DNA of 64,000 nucleotides, from the NCBI RefSeq assembly GCF_030936135.1, contig NC_082595.1, positions 112,422,334 to 112,486,333 of the forward strand. The letters run 5' to 3'. A model generated the notes under the pieces. That model did not search any database. It was not told where the DNA came from and was given only the letters and a program-made list of their open reading frames with translations. The translations under genes were made by a program, and so were the position numbers. This document shows, in pieces, positions 40,301 to 52,965 of this stretch. This stretch comes from Gavia stellata. Taxonomy: Eukaryota > Chordata > Aves > Gaviiformes > Gaviidae. How positions within the stretch are numbered: the first letter of the stretch is position 1; the number at the start of each line of letters is the position of its first letter.

Positions 40301-43300
40301 CTGCTGTGGTTGCTCTGATGAAACACTCTCAAGGCTATAAACACAGCGGTGTTTTAGCTCACCACGCATGGCACCGGCTTTGTCATTCACCCACCTCATC
40401 CTCACTGCAAACTGGCATCACGTTTTCCATTTTGGATCTCTACGCATTGGTCTAGTGACTCACACGTGTGACTATCACCCTTCTCCAAGTCATTATTCTA
40501 TCACGGCCGATGACTACCACCAGCTAGGACTCTTAATTCCTCCCTCATTTTCAGAGAGAAGGTCAAACAAAAATGCTCGAGTGCACAGAAGGAATTTCAT
40601 ATGCCCCAGAGCCTCCTTCTCAAAGCAGAGAAGCATTTGCAACAGGCCCTGCTCTAAAATAGCACCACGCATGCAGACACCGCTTCTCTTTATGATTGCA
40701 GGAAGGAGGGAACCCAGCCCAGACAGTCCCCTCAGGATTTGGTTTTAAACTTCTTAAGAAAAGAGCAAAGCCAACTTTGCAGCAACAATCTCATCACTTG
40801 CACCACACAGCAGCAGGTTCTCCTGCACCCCGTCCGTGCCAGGACGGCCACAGGATCGCTCAGCCCCCCGCCTGCTCCATCCAGCCACCCCGCAGGGTGC
40901 CACAGGGCACCCCGACAGCCGGCAGACAGTCCCGGCTGCCACGGAGCCATCGCAGGCGCAGCGGTGAGCTGACTGCATCGTTATGGGATTTAAAGACGCA
41001 AATGGCTCATACAGCTTAAAAACAACATTAATCATGCAACCAGGACATTTCTGGAAGATCCAATTATGTGTCCAAGGAGGAAAAAAAAAATACAGATTTA
41101 TAGCTCAGATTCTAATAGCCTTCCTGTCCAGAAAAACAATGCTGCTTTTAAGTAATCCGGTCACCAGGAGCCAGCAGGAGACCACACATTGTCGCACTGG
41201 TGCCCCGGGTGCACCCATGTCAGACACCTGAATGGATCTAGGGTGGGCTGGGGGAGAACAGCAAGCAAAGATGGATTTGTACACCCCATTTTGCTCACAG
41301 GCGCTCCAGCCAGGTCCAGAGCAGCCTGCACTGCCAGCCACGAGCCCGCATATCACTGCTTGCACTGGCAGCAGGAGCAGGGCAGACGGAGCCTCGGTAG
41401 AGCAGCTCCAGCAAGTCCATAAGGCTGTTTCCTATAAATCTCCTTAAGTACAAAGAGGGCATGAGGCTAAGAACCTTCTCCCGTCAGGCTCAAGATAAGC
41501 CAGGAGGCAGCAAACCCGACAAACCCCAGCAAACGTAACTGAGCAGATCCGTGCCAGCGCAAACAAGTCACGTTTGCACTATGCCCACACTCTGCTGATG
41601 CATGAGAAGTCACATCGTGCTTTAACGGTACTTATTAACTCAAGTCCTGTTTATCTTTTCTAAGGTCACTTCTCAGCTGGCATAAGAATGGAGCACGTTG
41701 GCAGTGGTAAACCCACAACCACCACACGAGCCGATGGGTTTGGCTCCCACCATGAGCAGCAGGCAGAAAGAGCATGAAGGATGTCCCATCCGCCTGCCCC
41801 GCAGCAGGGAGGCACTGCCGGAGCAGCCGGCAGACGCTACCCGGCAGCACAAGCTTCAACACCAGCATCGCTTCCCTCCTCCTGCCTGTTTTTCACAGTG
41901 CAGGTTTTAGACCTCTAGCAATTAAAGCTCAGAGCAGAGGTACTGCAGGGGGGTAAAACAAGCACGCTTGAATGCAAAGCATCAGCAAGCGACACACAGC
42001 ACATCTCCACCCAGCCGAACTCACATCTGGCCCCTCCATGGGCCAGACTCGCTCTCCAGCCCAGCGGCTCATGAAGGGACCTGCCTGTGGTCACCCCAGG
42101 AGCTCACCTTACAAAAACCCACCCGACAGGGAGCCCACACTTGAGTCGATCCTGGCTCCAGCCAGCTCGTCCAGAGGGCCGCAGCTCTGTACCGGCACCG
42201 GGGTCACCCCGGCGTGGGATGGAGTGGACAGCCAGCCCCACCACCCTACTGCTGAGTCCCCACCCCATCCCATCACTGTGCTGGGGGACAGGAAATCATT
42301 TCCCCGTGGATACGTAACACAGAGCAACACTCGATGTTGATGGCAGGCTTCAGCAAACAGCCTGCCAATTTCCGCTGCATCCAGGAGCTGTCTCTGTTTG
42401 GGAGCATTAAATATCCATGAATATGGGTCACCACCGCTTCCTCTACAGTTCGAGGTGATCGGCTGCAGAAAGGATGCACAGATGGTGAGCACAGGAGTGG
42501 GAAAGATGAACCTTCAGGGGCCTGAGGCAGGGATGCAGTTAGAGGAGGATCAGCCAGCGATGAGCCTCTGGAGTGGGAATCCAGAGATCAGAGCAGCAAC
42601 TCTGGGGAGGAAAAACGGGGGAAGGAAAAAAAGGCAGAAGCAAAAATGCATAAACAGGAAACCTGTTACAATAACGCTGCAACAGCCAAAAGACCTTCCC
42701 ACTCCTGCCAGAGCTGTTTTCGACTTCGAAAAAGAGGGCTGAAGTACCTGAGAGGAGGATCAGACCAGTTTTGCAAGCCTGCTCCTGGTGCCCAAGGAGA
42801 ACAGAAGGGACCAGGGCGAGCACGGCAGCGCAACCCGGGCAAGGGCGCAGGGGAGGAGGCAGCAGCCACTCACCATCCCCACCCCAGGCACGCTTCAACT
42901 CCCACTCTGTGCTCTCCCGAGGGCATTCAGTCCCACAGACCACCCCAAAATCCATTTCCTGCTGGATCAGCCAGGTGAATTGGCCTCTCCAGGTGCCTGT
43001 GAGCCATCACAGAGCTGCAGACACTCGCAAGACCGCAGCCCGTTTCCTCTCCAAAGGACAAGGCCACGGCAGAACTGCGCCGAATCCAGCACAGAGCTGG
43101 GTTTGATGTCAACCCACCAACCAGGAGAATACACAAGGCAGTGCAAGAAAAGAGAATTTATTACAACCCCTAGAAAAAGAAATCAAGTTGAACTTTTAAG
43201 TATACCTATAAAAAAAAAAACACAAGCCCACGCACATCAGGAGATGATTACAGATGAAGCGAGGCACTGTGGGGAAAGGAGGGGGAAGACTACCTTCAAG

Positions 43301-46300
43301 TTTCGACGGAGCCTGTATGAAAGGCACAAATAAAACATTTTTTTTCCAAAACACATAACCCTCTATAGCACATAACACTTTGCCTCTCTATATCCCTCGT
43401 CCTGCCTCTCCACAAAGAGGAAATTCACAAGTAACAGAAAAAAGCTGCGTTACTTCGTAAGCCCTGACATCCTGCTTTGTGCAAGACCTGAAGCACAGCA
43501 AGTCAGGTCAATTATAGAAGCCCTAATAACGCGGCCATTTTCTGAGCCAGCTACGGGAAGTGATACTTTAATTTCCACAATGCACTCCGGTTCTCTTCCA
43601 AACACTCCCAACGGCCAAATAACTTGCTGCTAATTAGCAGAGAGTGACTTTTATGGAGTTCATTGTAGCCAAGATCCAACACGCACCAATAAACACTGCA
43701 GTAGACTTTCAGTGCAATTAAAGAGACCCAAGATGGGCAGCCTACGCTATTTTTAAGTGACTGCTTTGCACCTCTTGCAACACTGGGCGAGCACTCAAGG
43801 CAAGAGCTGCGACCCAGCTCCTCCACACGCCACCCTTGCCTCTCTGACAGGCCTAGGGAGGCTCCGCTAGCGCGTGGAAAGGGGTCAAACAGCCAAGTAC
43901 ACCAGCGCGCTTATCGGTGTCGCCCACCTCAACTACTGGTTCCCTTCCACATCCCCGTGGTCATTCACTTTGGGGCCGGCTCTGTGCTGACACTGACAAC
44001 AGGGACGGGGAAGCGCAGCAGAGACGGAGTGCTCGGCCAGCTGCCTGCTCCCTAGAAAGAAGGAAGGGTACGGGGGACACATACAACCATCACAGCAGAC
44101 CCCAAGCAGGACAGCAAAGGAGGAAGATGTGTGCAAAGACCTATCAGGTATCCAAAGCAAAAATGCACAGTAACTAACAGACTTTTTTCTTTTTAAAGGG
44201 AACCTGAAGAGCAAAAGGCTGCTGAGGAGCAGCTCTGCTTCCTACTCCTCCATTGCACTCACACCCATGAGCAAGGCACCCGGTTTTAGCAGATGTCCCC
44301 AACCACCAGCTGGGGACAGCAGTCTTCTGCCTCAGGTGGGGCAAAGGACACAGGGATGCCGCAGAGGGATGCAGGCAGCAGTCAGCTGGGCAGAGCAGGA
44401 TTTGCATCCCTCACCTGCACAACAAGAGAAGAGCCGGGAGACCTCCCACTGCGGGACAGGGCAAGGAGTCCACTACCCATCGCATGCACAAGCGGCCCAG
44501 TTCATGCCTTTACGGGTAGGGACTGCAGTAAAAAACCCACACAGAGCAGTGCAGAGCCAAAGACAGCTCCGCTCCCCAGAAGGAAGGGGCAGAGAGGTGG
44601 TCTGCAGCAGCACAAGCCTCACCTTGTGAGCATCAACCAAACCACCCAGAGAAGAGCAGCCCTGGCCTGACAGTCGTGCTGATGCACCGGCTGTTTGGCA
44701 GCCAATACAGCCGAGCTGCGTGTCCCTGGACGAGTCACCTTCTCATACAAAAACCCACAGAGGTTTAAAGTTCCTCCTAGGAAACCCTGCAGGACCCACC
44801 ATCGACTGAAGTAGCAGTAGGTCCCTGACCTCAAAGGGCTTCATCACTGCCACTGTGTGGTTAACAACAGAGAGTCTGGGAATCCCCCACCAAAACATGG
44901 TTCAGTATCTTCGATATCCCGTAATGCAAAGGCCGCCACGCAGAAACCAGACCTGCAGCAGCAGCAAACAGCGCCCTGAGCTGCCGGCAGCAATTTCAGG
45001 ATTCTTCACGGTGATGAGATGTAAACACACACAGACCAGGTCCCGGGAGTGGAACTAGCTCATCACTCATCAAAACCTTACCACACACCTCAGAAGCGTC
45101 CCTAGAAAGCAAGATAAATCCCTTACCTTCATCTCACTGCTTAGCACAGAGCAAAAGCTCAGTCAAGGGTCATGAGCCATGTTGTTTCCAGTTAGCCTAT
45201 GAGCGCTGCTTCTGTCTCTTCCAACCACGGCAGCTGGGCAGTTTTCAGACCACGAGAGCTGCAAGGGACACACTTAGCTGGGCAGAGGTTCAAAACCCTG
45301 AATTTAACCGCAGAACAGGAGAAGAAAGAAGAAAAACAACTCTAACTTTTACAGCTGCTCATCTTAAAAGCCATGGAGCCTAGGAGGACTTCTGGACTTC
45401 CTTAGAGCATCCTCCACAACACAGTGCAGCCAAGCAGCACCTTGGGAAGCTGTGTGCTGTTTAAAGGCAGACACAGACACACACAGGCTCAGAGCAATTA
45501 AAAAAGCCCTTGGGGAAGGAGTTAAGTGATTCAAGAACAGGGCTCAAAGGCTTCCCCTCCTCCACAGCCTTCCTGCTAAGGACCCTGCAGGAGAAGGCAA
45601 GCTGTTTGTCTGGGGGTGAGGAAGACTGGCCTTTTAATCACCATGGCCTCAAGCCTCACAACCACATCGCTAGCATCAAAAGGCCTTCCTTTCTGCTGCT
45701 CTGGCTACCAGTTTTGTTGTTGTTCCACTGGTCTGAACTGCCACTGGCACACATTGGTGTCTCTGCTCAGCAGAGCAAACCCTGCAGAGATCTCTTTAGG
45801 GCTCGTATTTCCAGAGCAGCCTATAAAAGCCTGCCAGGGAGAGCTTCCAGCCATCTGCTTCCCACAGCGCAGCATCTGTAGCCCTGCTCTCCACAGGACT
45901 TAAAGTCTGAAGGCAAGAGGATTTCTTGAGGCTGGCTGAGGGGAAGAGCACCCTCTTCTTCAGGGCAGAGAAGACACCACACGGGACCGGCTTCAGGGAC
46001 CTATAGAAACTGTTCAATCAACAGCCAAAGCATGATACACGCACCACTCGTGGAACTGCAGTGCCTGGCAGATCTGCTGATGACAGATCTGGTGACAGCC
46101 CAGGAGATCAGGGGTTTCCACCTGGAAGAAGGGTACAGAAAAGGGAGAAGAGCATCCAGGAGGGGAGTACTTCCCACAATAAAAAGAAATCGTTTAAGCT
46201 AGATGCCCAGCCCTTTGGTGCATTCAGCACACCAGGTCTCCCAAGCTAAGGTCTCATCTGACACTGCAGGACAACCGTGCTCGATACGCTACTGCAAACC

Positions 46301-49300
46301 CTGTAGTGACCCTGACCAGGAGACTGCTGTAGACAAAGAAGTCAGCGACCCACATCGCAGTCAGCCTGAGTGTGCCCAGGCCTGTGTTGAGCTGCACAAA
46401 TCCCTTGGCCACAGGATAAAATCAGCCAGCTCGTTGCGGCGGAGGAGCCTGTGGGCAGCTCCCACTCACTACCAGTGACTGGGCCACCTGCCTGTCCTTG
46501 CCTTTATCTAGAAGTGCAGCAAGAAGCTCTTGTGAACGTCGTTTCCATCCGACCCTGGAAACAAGGAACAGAATTGTTTTCCTGTAAGAAAATCCTATAA
46601 TAGCTCAAACGATCAAGATCTGGGAAATATCTTCTATGGACAGGGTCTGCCCAGCATGCAGTGCATGGATCGGATGTAAGGGATGTAAGATTATCTATAC
46701 TATTCTCTCCTTATAGTGTTAGCTCTAATAAATAGCATTTTAAACGTCACCTTACAGAGTTCAAGTGCCTTTCTTACTGGGATAACAGACCAGCACATCC
46801 TGGTGCAAAATCTCTGCTGTGTATGAACCCACCACAGAGCTTGTACGCTCTCAACCACACAGCCATGCTCAGCACAAGACGCCTTCTCCACCCTCAGGAA
46901 CAGGCAGTTGGAGAAAAGCCCTCTTTTCCCAAGGCAAGAGATGTCACCCTTCACTGCTGCAGCCGTCCTGCAGTGGCTGCTCTGGGCAGCTCTGCGCCAA
47001 ACACCGTGGTAGGAGAGTGATGCTGGGACCTGCTGAGGTGCTCCCCTCTGCGTTGGGAGAGCATTACCAGCTCACAGCAGATTGATGGCCAAGGCCACAG
47101 CGAAGTGCAGGTCACTGCAGAGAGAAGCTGGGATGAGCAGTGGGTCTGGACATTTTTTCTTAGTGCTTAAGCATTGCCGGCTGCTCCCAGGCCTCAGCCC
47201 AGCAGGCACGCGGCAGCAAACACCAAGAGGACTTCATTTTACTGCCCACGCGGGTAATGAGACAAAGAACCTCTTTCACAAGAGCCACCGGTGAGCGGGC
47301 TGCCGCCAGCCTGCCCCATGCCACTGGTGGTTGCGTGCTCCCCATGAGCTGCCATCACCAGCTCCTGCTCAGAAGCAAGGACGCAGAAATGGAAGGATTT
47401 TAGGGTGCAGTAATTTTGCTATAAAAGGCACTTCCCAAGCCCCAATTCGCTTTCCTCTTACTGAACTCATACCTGCTCCCAAAGGTTCTGGGGTGAGACA
47501 CCAGCCTGTCCCACCTTTGGACCCAAACACGACACGTGTCATTGCCTTCCCTCTTGCGTCCCTCCCATGCCACACGTAAGGACCGGCACTCCCACGTCCT
47601 CCTTCACTGGCATTTCCACCAAACCATTACTCCTGAGGATAACACGTACCCTTAAGGAAAGCCTGAGGTTCAGATGGCATCATGACAGAGGCTCGTACCT
47701 GCACTCCCGCCCAGCTCACACGGCGAGGAAAACACACAAGCAGAGACCACTTGCACACATGGCCAGAACCTCATACATAACACTCATCACTCGAGTACTT
47801 TCCCTTCTCCTATGTGAGCTGGATGAAAGAACCATACAGCGAGCACACATCTGGCTGCAAGACGTGCCCCAGGAACAGTCACCAGTGACTCCATCACACC
47901 AGAAGACACCAGTACAGTACAGGACCCCACAGGGTAGAGCTGAATAAGGCAGAATCACAAGCAGCTCAGACAACACTGGGCAAGGAAAGGGTACAGGAAA
48001 TGCAGGGCACGTGACTGGAATACCAATAGACACTGACAAACCATTGAAGCCGTCTGTAACTAGCAGGACACGTGAAGTTGCAGTGCTCTGCCCTCACTTG
48101 CAGTCAGTCTCACTTCCCACCGCTGCTTTTGGCACCGTGGCAGCTGCGAGCACAGCCTCCCAACCCACTGAAATGAGCCACAAGAGTCACAGTGCTGCAG
48201 AAAGCAACGTGCAGCTCATCAAGACGCACCAGCAGTAGCAATACGAGTGCTGTATGCAATGCACGAAGCCTTCCTTCCCCTCTCCGCTGCGCTGGCAAGG
48301 CTCCAGCTTGCATGCTGCATCCAGCTCTGGGCACCACACTCGGGAAAGACAGAGACAACTTGCATAAGGGAGAGTTGTTTGGGTTGCTCTGTGAAACAGG
48401 ACTCAGAGGCAGTCTGGAGGGAAGAAAGGGGTAGGTCTTTCTCCTAGAGAAAGCAAAGTAGGCGCAGACACCTCTGTGAAGGTTACAGACGGTCCCATTT
48501 TCCCTCCTCCCCATAAATTTATAGGAGGAGGTTGCCCAGAAGCCTGCCAGAAAGCTATTCGCAGACAGGTTTTTAAGAAGCAGATCATGACCTCTGGCAT
48601 CCAACTACTCCGAAACAGCATCTTTCTTGGCAGAGGACATTCAATACTCAACAATAGCAGAGTGTCTGGCTTGCTTTTCTTTGGAAGGTCGACACATGCA
48701 TCCTGCTCTACAGCCTCAAAACAACAGCTTTATTTTTGATATCCAGGCCTCCGCTCTGCCAGAAGCATCGGCTGATCGAACTAGGCTAACAAGCCGGAGG
48801 AAGTGCAGGAGTAGACACACTCAGGATTTGTCTGGCACTATGACCGCCACATACAGCATCTCCTCAGGGGAAGCCTCAGCACGCTGCTGCCAGGCAGGAC
48901 TGTAATACATTAGCTACAAAAGATGTATTTGTTCCGGCAGAGAAACCCTTTCTTCCCATTTTAGGTTAGCTTAACTTAAATTGTCTCCAAAGGTACATAA
49001 GCTACACCCGAATCACACAGTCTCCTACTGCAGAAGTGATAGAGGTACAAAGAAAAACTCTCCGATAACGCTGCACTTTTTGTTGCACAGCTTCCTCAGG
49101 CAGAGGGGCTCTTCTGTGTATCTTCAAGAGCAGATAAAGGACGGTTCCCTCTACACCCATACCCCCCGTGGCACCAAGCCAGCCTGTGACAGAAGGAGCA
49201 TACACCTACCTCTCCCCCAGCCAGGAGAAATGTGCACGCTGCAAAGCTAAAACCATCTGGACTCCTGACTCGCCGCTTCCCATATGCGTTCCTGGCAGCA

Positions 49301-52300
49301 ACAGGAGAAGTAAACCAGCCAGGGCTGGAGAAAGCTGTGGATCATCTTGCATGAAGCTCTTCTGCTCCTGCTGTATCAGCTCCAGGGACACTAGCTCCTC
49401 TCAGAGAGCAGGGACACATTCCTTCTCTTGGACACATGTTGCCTCCTCCGTATCTCCACGAATCTGCTTGCTCTCCTCCAAATCTATCACGTGCGGGCTG
49501 GAGAGCTTCTGCCAGGCACAGCTTAAAGACTGAGGCAGAGTCAAAGGCTGCAGAGCCGTTTGCAGCAGGAACTGCGGAGGGTTTGGTTCTGACTAGGCAT
49601 CACCTTTTTGGCTGGTCCCTCCTAAGAGCTGTCACTCGTCCTAGCTGCTTTCCCACTACACTGGCTTCGGGTACGTATTCAAGTTACACAACGTGAACCA
49701 CCTTCTCAGGTGACCTGCTGCGCTGCTGCCACGCACCGACCTCTTCCAATGCGTCCCCCCACTTTGGGGATGAGGCAGAGAAAGCAGCTCAGCAACAGCT
49801 AAATGACTCTTCCGTTACTTTGCGTGCCATCCAAAGAGGCATCAGTGTAAAGCAGAAATGACGCTCTTTGAGCACTAAGTGTGAACCCACCCACTCTTAT
49901 CAAAGTCCTTGCTGACTCAGTAAAACCACAATCTCTCAAGCAAAGCTACTTCTGCCAGTAAGACCCCACTCCTGCCCTCAGGACACACGCAGCTTTATGG
50001 GCCTCTGCCTGTTGGTTCAGCTGTGCCAGGCTGGGAGTGATGTCTCCATCGGAGACCTGCTTGCACATTTCAGCCCTATGCCATCCGAATCCAAGACCAG
50101 TAAGCACAACGCCAGCATGTAACTGGTGACAGTAAGCCGCTGATGCTGCCCACCCCATGCTTTATGTGCTAGACGGGACTTTCCTCCTCGCCCTGGTCTG
50201 CATTCAGGGTCCTGTTCATAGATTTAACCGCAAGGCATTTCCATCAGAGGCATCTCCAGAAAGACCACGACCTGGGAGCAGGTCTTTAGTGCCTGCTACT
50301 CAAACGAGAAGGTTGCTGCAGTTGTTTGGACCCTCCCAAATTCAACTGCCAGCACCACCTGTAGAGGATGGAGACCCCTTCATCACCACACAGGTACTGG
50401 GAGGGAAGGCAGTAACACCACAAATCCCTCCCGGCACTACTGGAACAGGCTGAACACACGACAGTCTCCCTCTTTAAGCAAAAGAGCATTGTCTTCGCGG
50501 GAGCAAAATTCATTGCTTTGGGAGTCCTGGCTCAAAGCTGGGTATGTTTTGCTTACCTGTTTCCAGCACTCACAAAAACGCACTATCTTTCACTGCCTTT
50601 CTAAACACATTTAAAAGTTTACTGATGAATCCCCATACAATCCATCTTTCACCGGGAACCTCACGCAACCTGTCACATTGGTCAAACTCGCTCTACCAAG
50701 TCCACTTATCTCCAGCTCATTAGCTCTGAGCGCGCAAAAGAAGAGCGTGAGGAGGCCCTGACCACTCCTGCCCCCATAGACTGCTCCAGGAGGAGATGAA
50801 ACCCATGCAGACAGCCTCACCCAGCTACACAAGACAGCACATCACCTGCTTCGCTCCCTGAATTCATCAGACTTGTCCTAACTGTCCTGCAAGCTTACAT
50901 GACACCCCATGAACCACCCTGGAAGGACGACTGCAACATGACCCAATGTGACAGATCCTAGAACAAGAGCAAAGCAAAGGGGAAAGTGAGGTGAAACCTT
51001 TTAGCCTCACTGCTGCTGCAGGAGAAGAAAAAAGATGGCAAACACCCTCCCCTCCACATAAACACACAATCCAGTGGTCCCCTGTGTTAAGGATGCCACA
51101 TGCTTTGGCCCAAAAACAGCTCCTAGAGATTTAAACTGCCACAGCAGAGCCTGTTCGCACTTACGGCGGCTTCCTTCAAAGGTTTCCAGTGCTTTGAACA
51201 AGAAACAGACTGCCACGCTCACACGAGGAGACGGGGACGATCTCCAGCATGTTGCTGTGGGTCTGACTGTGCAGGGAACAGCCACAGGGCAGGAGCAACC
51301 TGGTCCTGAGCTAAACGTGGCGGGAGCCCTTTGGCTGGCTGCACTCCCACCGCGACACAGACCCACAGCCCCCTCCTCTGCAGCCCCTTCACGGCAGGGG
51401 CAGCCACAGCACAACCTGGCTAGGTGCTGACCTCGCTGCGGGCGGTGACGTGCCACAGCCGCCCCTCTTGACCATGTCGCTGACAGCCCAAGCAGGGGTG
51501 GGGGGGACAGGCAAGCTGCCACAGCACCGCTCCCAATCACACCCACACGGCACCCAGCAATTCCCCCCCCACTCCCAGGGACAGCATTGAACGTGATCAC
51601 GCCCCACTCAGAAACACTCTACCGTGCTGTAGGACGTGAAGGTGTGTCCCCACCCCAGGAGCATGGCTGGGGGAGCACAGCTGGCGTGCAATGGTGTGCC
51701 ACTGCCCCACACTCCGCTGTCCCCACGCCGGACCCCACTGCACACAGCTTGTCCTGCCCCAGGGGGGCAAACAGCCCGGGGGTGCCCACCTGGCGTGCGG
51801 ACACGCTCGGACCACGTTGCACTGGACATTGGGTCCAGCGGCACCGCACACTGCGTCCTCGTCCCCGCTGAGAAACAGGCTGGGGGTGCCCAGTTCGCAG
51901 GCGGACACCCCTTGATTCGCTGCAGGGCACACGAGGGTCCCCCTGTCCCCTCCCGCAAGGAAGGGGTTCCACGTCTCCCACGGTCACGCCTTCACCGCAC
52001 CGGTCCTCACTGCACCCAGCACCCCCCACCGTGAAACAGCTGGGCGGGGGGGAAGGAGAGAGGAAAAGCATTTTATTCCACCGCATTGCACTGGTCCCCA
52101 CGGCATGGCCCACCCGGGGAACTGCACGTGGGGTGGGGGGGTGGCCTGCACGGACACGAGGACCCACTGCACTGCCCTAGACCTCACTGCACCCCAACCT
52201 GGGGCAGCGTTGGGCGGGGGGGTGTCACACACTTCATACAACCACCCTTCCACTGCATAGCACCCCCCTCCACGGCGCCGGGCCCCACTGCGGCTGCCCC

Positions 52301-52839
52301 CGCCCCACGGAACAGGGCCCCACAGCCCCCCCTCCACGGGGCCAGGACCTACAGCAGCCCCCGCCCTCCCCGCCACGGCACAGGGCCCCACTGCAGCTTC
52401 CCCCCACAGCACGGGGCCCCACGGCACCCCTCCCCACGGCACGGGGCCCCACGGCACCCCTCCCCACGGCACCGGGCCCCACGGCACCCCTCCCCACGGC
52501 ACCCCTCCCCACGGCACGGGGCCCCACGGCACCCCTCCCCACGGCACCGGGCCCCACGGCACCCCTCCCCACGGCACCGGCCCCCCCCCCCCTCCGGCTC
52601 CGGGCCCCACTGCAGCCCCCCCACCACGCATCTCCCCTCCCAACGGCGTCCCCCGAGAGCTCCCGCCCAGGCACGGCGGCCCCCTCAGACATCCTCCTCA
52701 AGGCGCCGGGCCCCGAGGCACCCCCGAGCCCCACGGCCAGGCCCCCGACGCCCCCCAACCCGCGCGTCCCTCCCGCTCGGCGCGCCGGTACCTTGTACTT
52801 GCCGAAGCCGGCCAGCTGCTCGGCGGTCACGTACTCCAT
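25251..52839 (-). CDS. SELENOI: SELENOI, ethanolaminephosphotransferase 1 (selenoprotein I), complete
   Basis: Transfers phosphoethanolamine from CDP-ethanolamine to diacylglycerol or alkyl-acylglycerol, making phosphatidylethanolamine in the ER/Golgi membrane (family knowledge). Ten exons, read on the minus strand: 52792-52839, 35749-35817, 35330-35438, 33440-33514, 32706-32968, 31083-31191, 29129-29177, 28470-28650, 27463-27645 and 25251-25367. All phases agree and give 400 residues, close to the human length. Exon 5 holds the CDP-alcohol phosphotransferase signature DG-x2-AR-x8-G-x3-D-x3-D, whose four Asp residues bind Mg2+ and the substrate. Long hydrophobic segments through exons 3-9 form the polytopic membrane core. 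Residue 384 is an in-frame UGA in the PTPD-U-LG context, followed by 16 codons and TAA, so conventional translation would stop early. The start is the ATG in a GCCGCCATGG context. An in-frame ATG lies 43 codons upstream. Confidence 0.97.
25302..25304 (-). other. SELENOI: UGA selenocysteine codon of SELENOI (residue 384)
   Basis: In-frame TGA between PTPD and LGVEEE. The coding frame continues 16 codons to TAA at 25251-25253. Position and context match the known Sec of the SELENOI family. Confidence 0.95.
27463..27645 (-). CDS. SELENOI: SELENOI exon 9 (residues 302-362)
   Basis: Acceptor TTCCTGCAG and donor GTCGTG|GTAGGT. Encodes [20 protein letters not shown], two hydrophobic segments and [14 protein letters not shown]. 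Confidence 0.96.
28470..28650 (-). CDS. SELENOI: SELENOI exon 8 (residues 241-301)
   Basis: Acceptor GCCTTTCAG and donor ATTTCT|GTAAGC. Encodes [19 protein letters not shown], then a hydrophobic stretch and [20 protein letters not shown]. Confidence 0.96.
29129..29177 (-). CDS. SELENOI: SELENOI exon 7 (residues 225-240), 49 bases
   Basis: A micro-exon-sized segment with acceptor CTCTTCCAG and donor CTACAA|GTAAGT, encoding [15 protein letters not shown]. It is shorter than a typical open-frame cutoff and is placed by phase and homology. Confidence 0.94.
30150..30187. repeat. TTTTATTTAA-type low-complexity run
   Basis: Three to four tandem copies of a TTTTATTTAA-like unit in a SELENOI intron. 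Confidence 0.75.
31083..31191 (-). CDS. SELENOI: SELENOI exon 6 (residues 189-224)
   Basis: Acceptor CTTTCTTTCAG and donor ATTATTG|GTAAGA. Encodes [19 protein letters not shown], then [12 protein letters not shown], membrane segments. Confidence 0.96.
32706..32968 (-). CDS. SELENOI: SELENOI exon 5 (residues 101-188), catalytic motif
   Basis: Acceptor TCTTCCCAG and donor CAGGTG|GTAAGT. Begins [20 protein letters not shown] and continues FDHGLD, the complete CDP-alcohol phosphotransferase signature. Two further membrane helices follow, then [20 protein letters not shown]. Confidence 0.98.
33440..33514 (-). CDS. SELENOI: SELENOI exon 4 (residues 76-100)
   Basis: Acceptor TCTCTGCAG and donor GTTAG|GTAAGA. 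Encodes [20 protein letters not shown] followed by VAYTL. It falls between the first helix and the catalytic motif, and is found only by frame continuity and similarity. Confidence 0.95.
   Translation of the reverse strand, partial: LLITSMFRTECGSLWVSSISLPIR
35330..35438 (-). CDS. SELENOI: SELENOI exon 3 (residues 40-75)
   Basis: Acceptor TCCCATAG and donor TTCTG|GTAAGG. Encodes [19 protein letters not shown], then [17 protein letters not shown]: the first membrane helix of the enzyme. Confidence 0.96.
35749..35817 (-). CDS. SELENOI: SELENOI exon 2 (residues 17-39)
   Basis: Acceptor CTTTACAG and donor GTGAAG|GTGAGA. Encodes [19 protein letters not shown] followed by TIVK, phase 0 at both ends. 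Confidence 0.96.
37991..38600 (-). mobile_element. 5'-truncated CR1 LINE, end of ORF2 still open
   Basis: The minus strand carries the C-terminal part of the CR1 reverse-transcriptase ORF: 38064-38555 encodes 163 residues without a stop, including [35 protein letters not shown] and [19 protein letters not shown], all typical CR1 words. The element ends with CCAACCCCTGTCATTCTGTG. The open frame suggests a fairly young copy. It lacks the endonuclease and RT core, so it cannot move on its own. Confidence 0.92.
51600..52400. repeat. degenerate C-rich CCCCACTGCAC sequence
   Basis: Scattered CCCCACTGCA words (for example near 51729, 52151, 52289, 52388, 52606) in GC-rich DNA leading into the minisatellite. 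Probably an eroded tandem array. Confidence 0.45.
52407..52584. repeat. C-rich minisatellite, 15/30-bp unit
   Basis: Alternating 15-base units, CACCCCTCCCCACGG and CACGGGGCCCCACGG (with CACCGGG variants), form a 30-base higher-order unit repeated about six times. One 15-base unit is duplicated out of register near 52493-52515. It lies in SELENOI intron 1, about 200 bp from exon 1. A 13-C run follows at about 52580. Confidence 0.9.
52792..52839 (-). CDS. SELENOI: SELENOI exon 1 (residues 1-16)
   Basis: ATG in a perfect GCCGCCATGG context, then [16 protein letters not shown] and donor AAG|GTACCG. It sits in the CpG island. The bird ATG aligns a few residues inside the human N-terminus as I recall it. 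Confidence 0.95.
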
Positions 52840-52848
52840 GGCGGCCGC

Positions 52849-52907
52849 GGCCCCGGCCCCGGCCCCGGCCCCGGCCCCGGTCCCGGTCCCTGCCCCGGTC
52901 CCGGTCC
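52849..52907 (-). repeat. SELENOI: GGGGCC hexanucleotide run in SELENOI 5' leader
   Basis: On the coding strand, five perfect GGGGCC units (52849-52878) preceded by degenerate GGGACC units, ending 9 bases before the ATG. In the frame of SELENOI it would read alternating Gly-Ala and Gly-Thr. Confidence 0.85.
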
Positions 52908-52965
52908 CGCCGCTCCGCGCCCGCCCAGGCCCGCGCCGGCCGCCGTAGCCCGCCTCCCGCCGCCG

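Larger units (their letters stand above)
35818..52791 (-). other. SELENOI intron 1, about 17 kb
   Basis: By far the largest intron. It contains a CR1 copy (37991-38600) and, near exon 1, a C-rich region with a minisatellite (52407-52584). No other exon or RNA gene is recognisable. Intron-1 enhancers are possible but cannot be seen from sequence alone. Confidence 0.7.
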
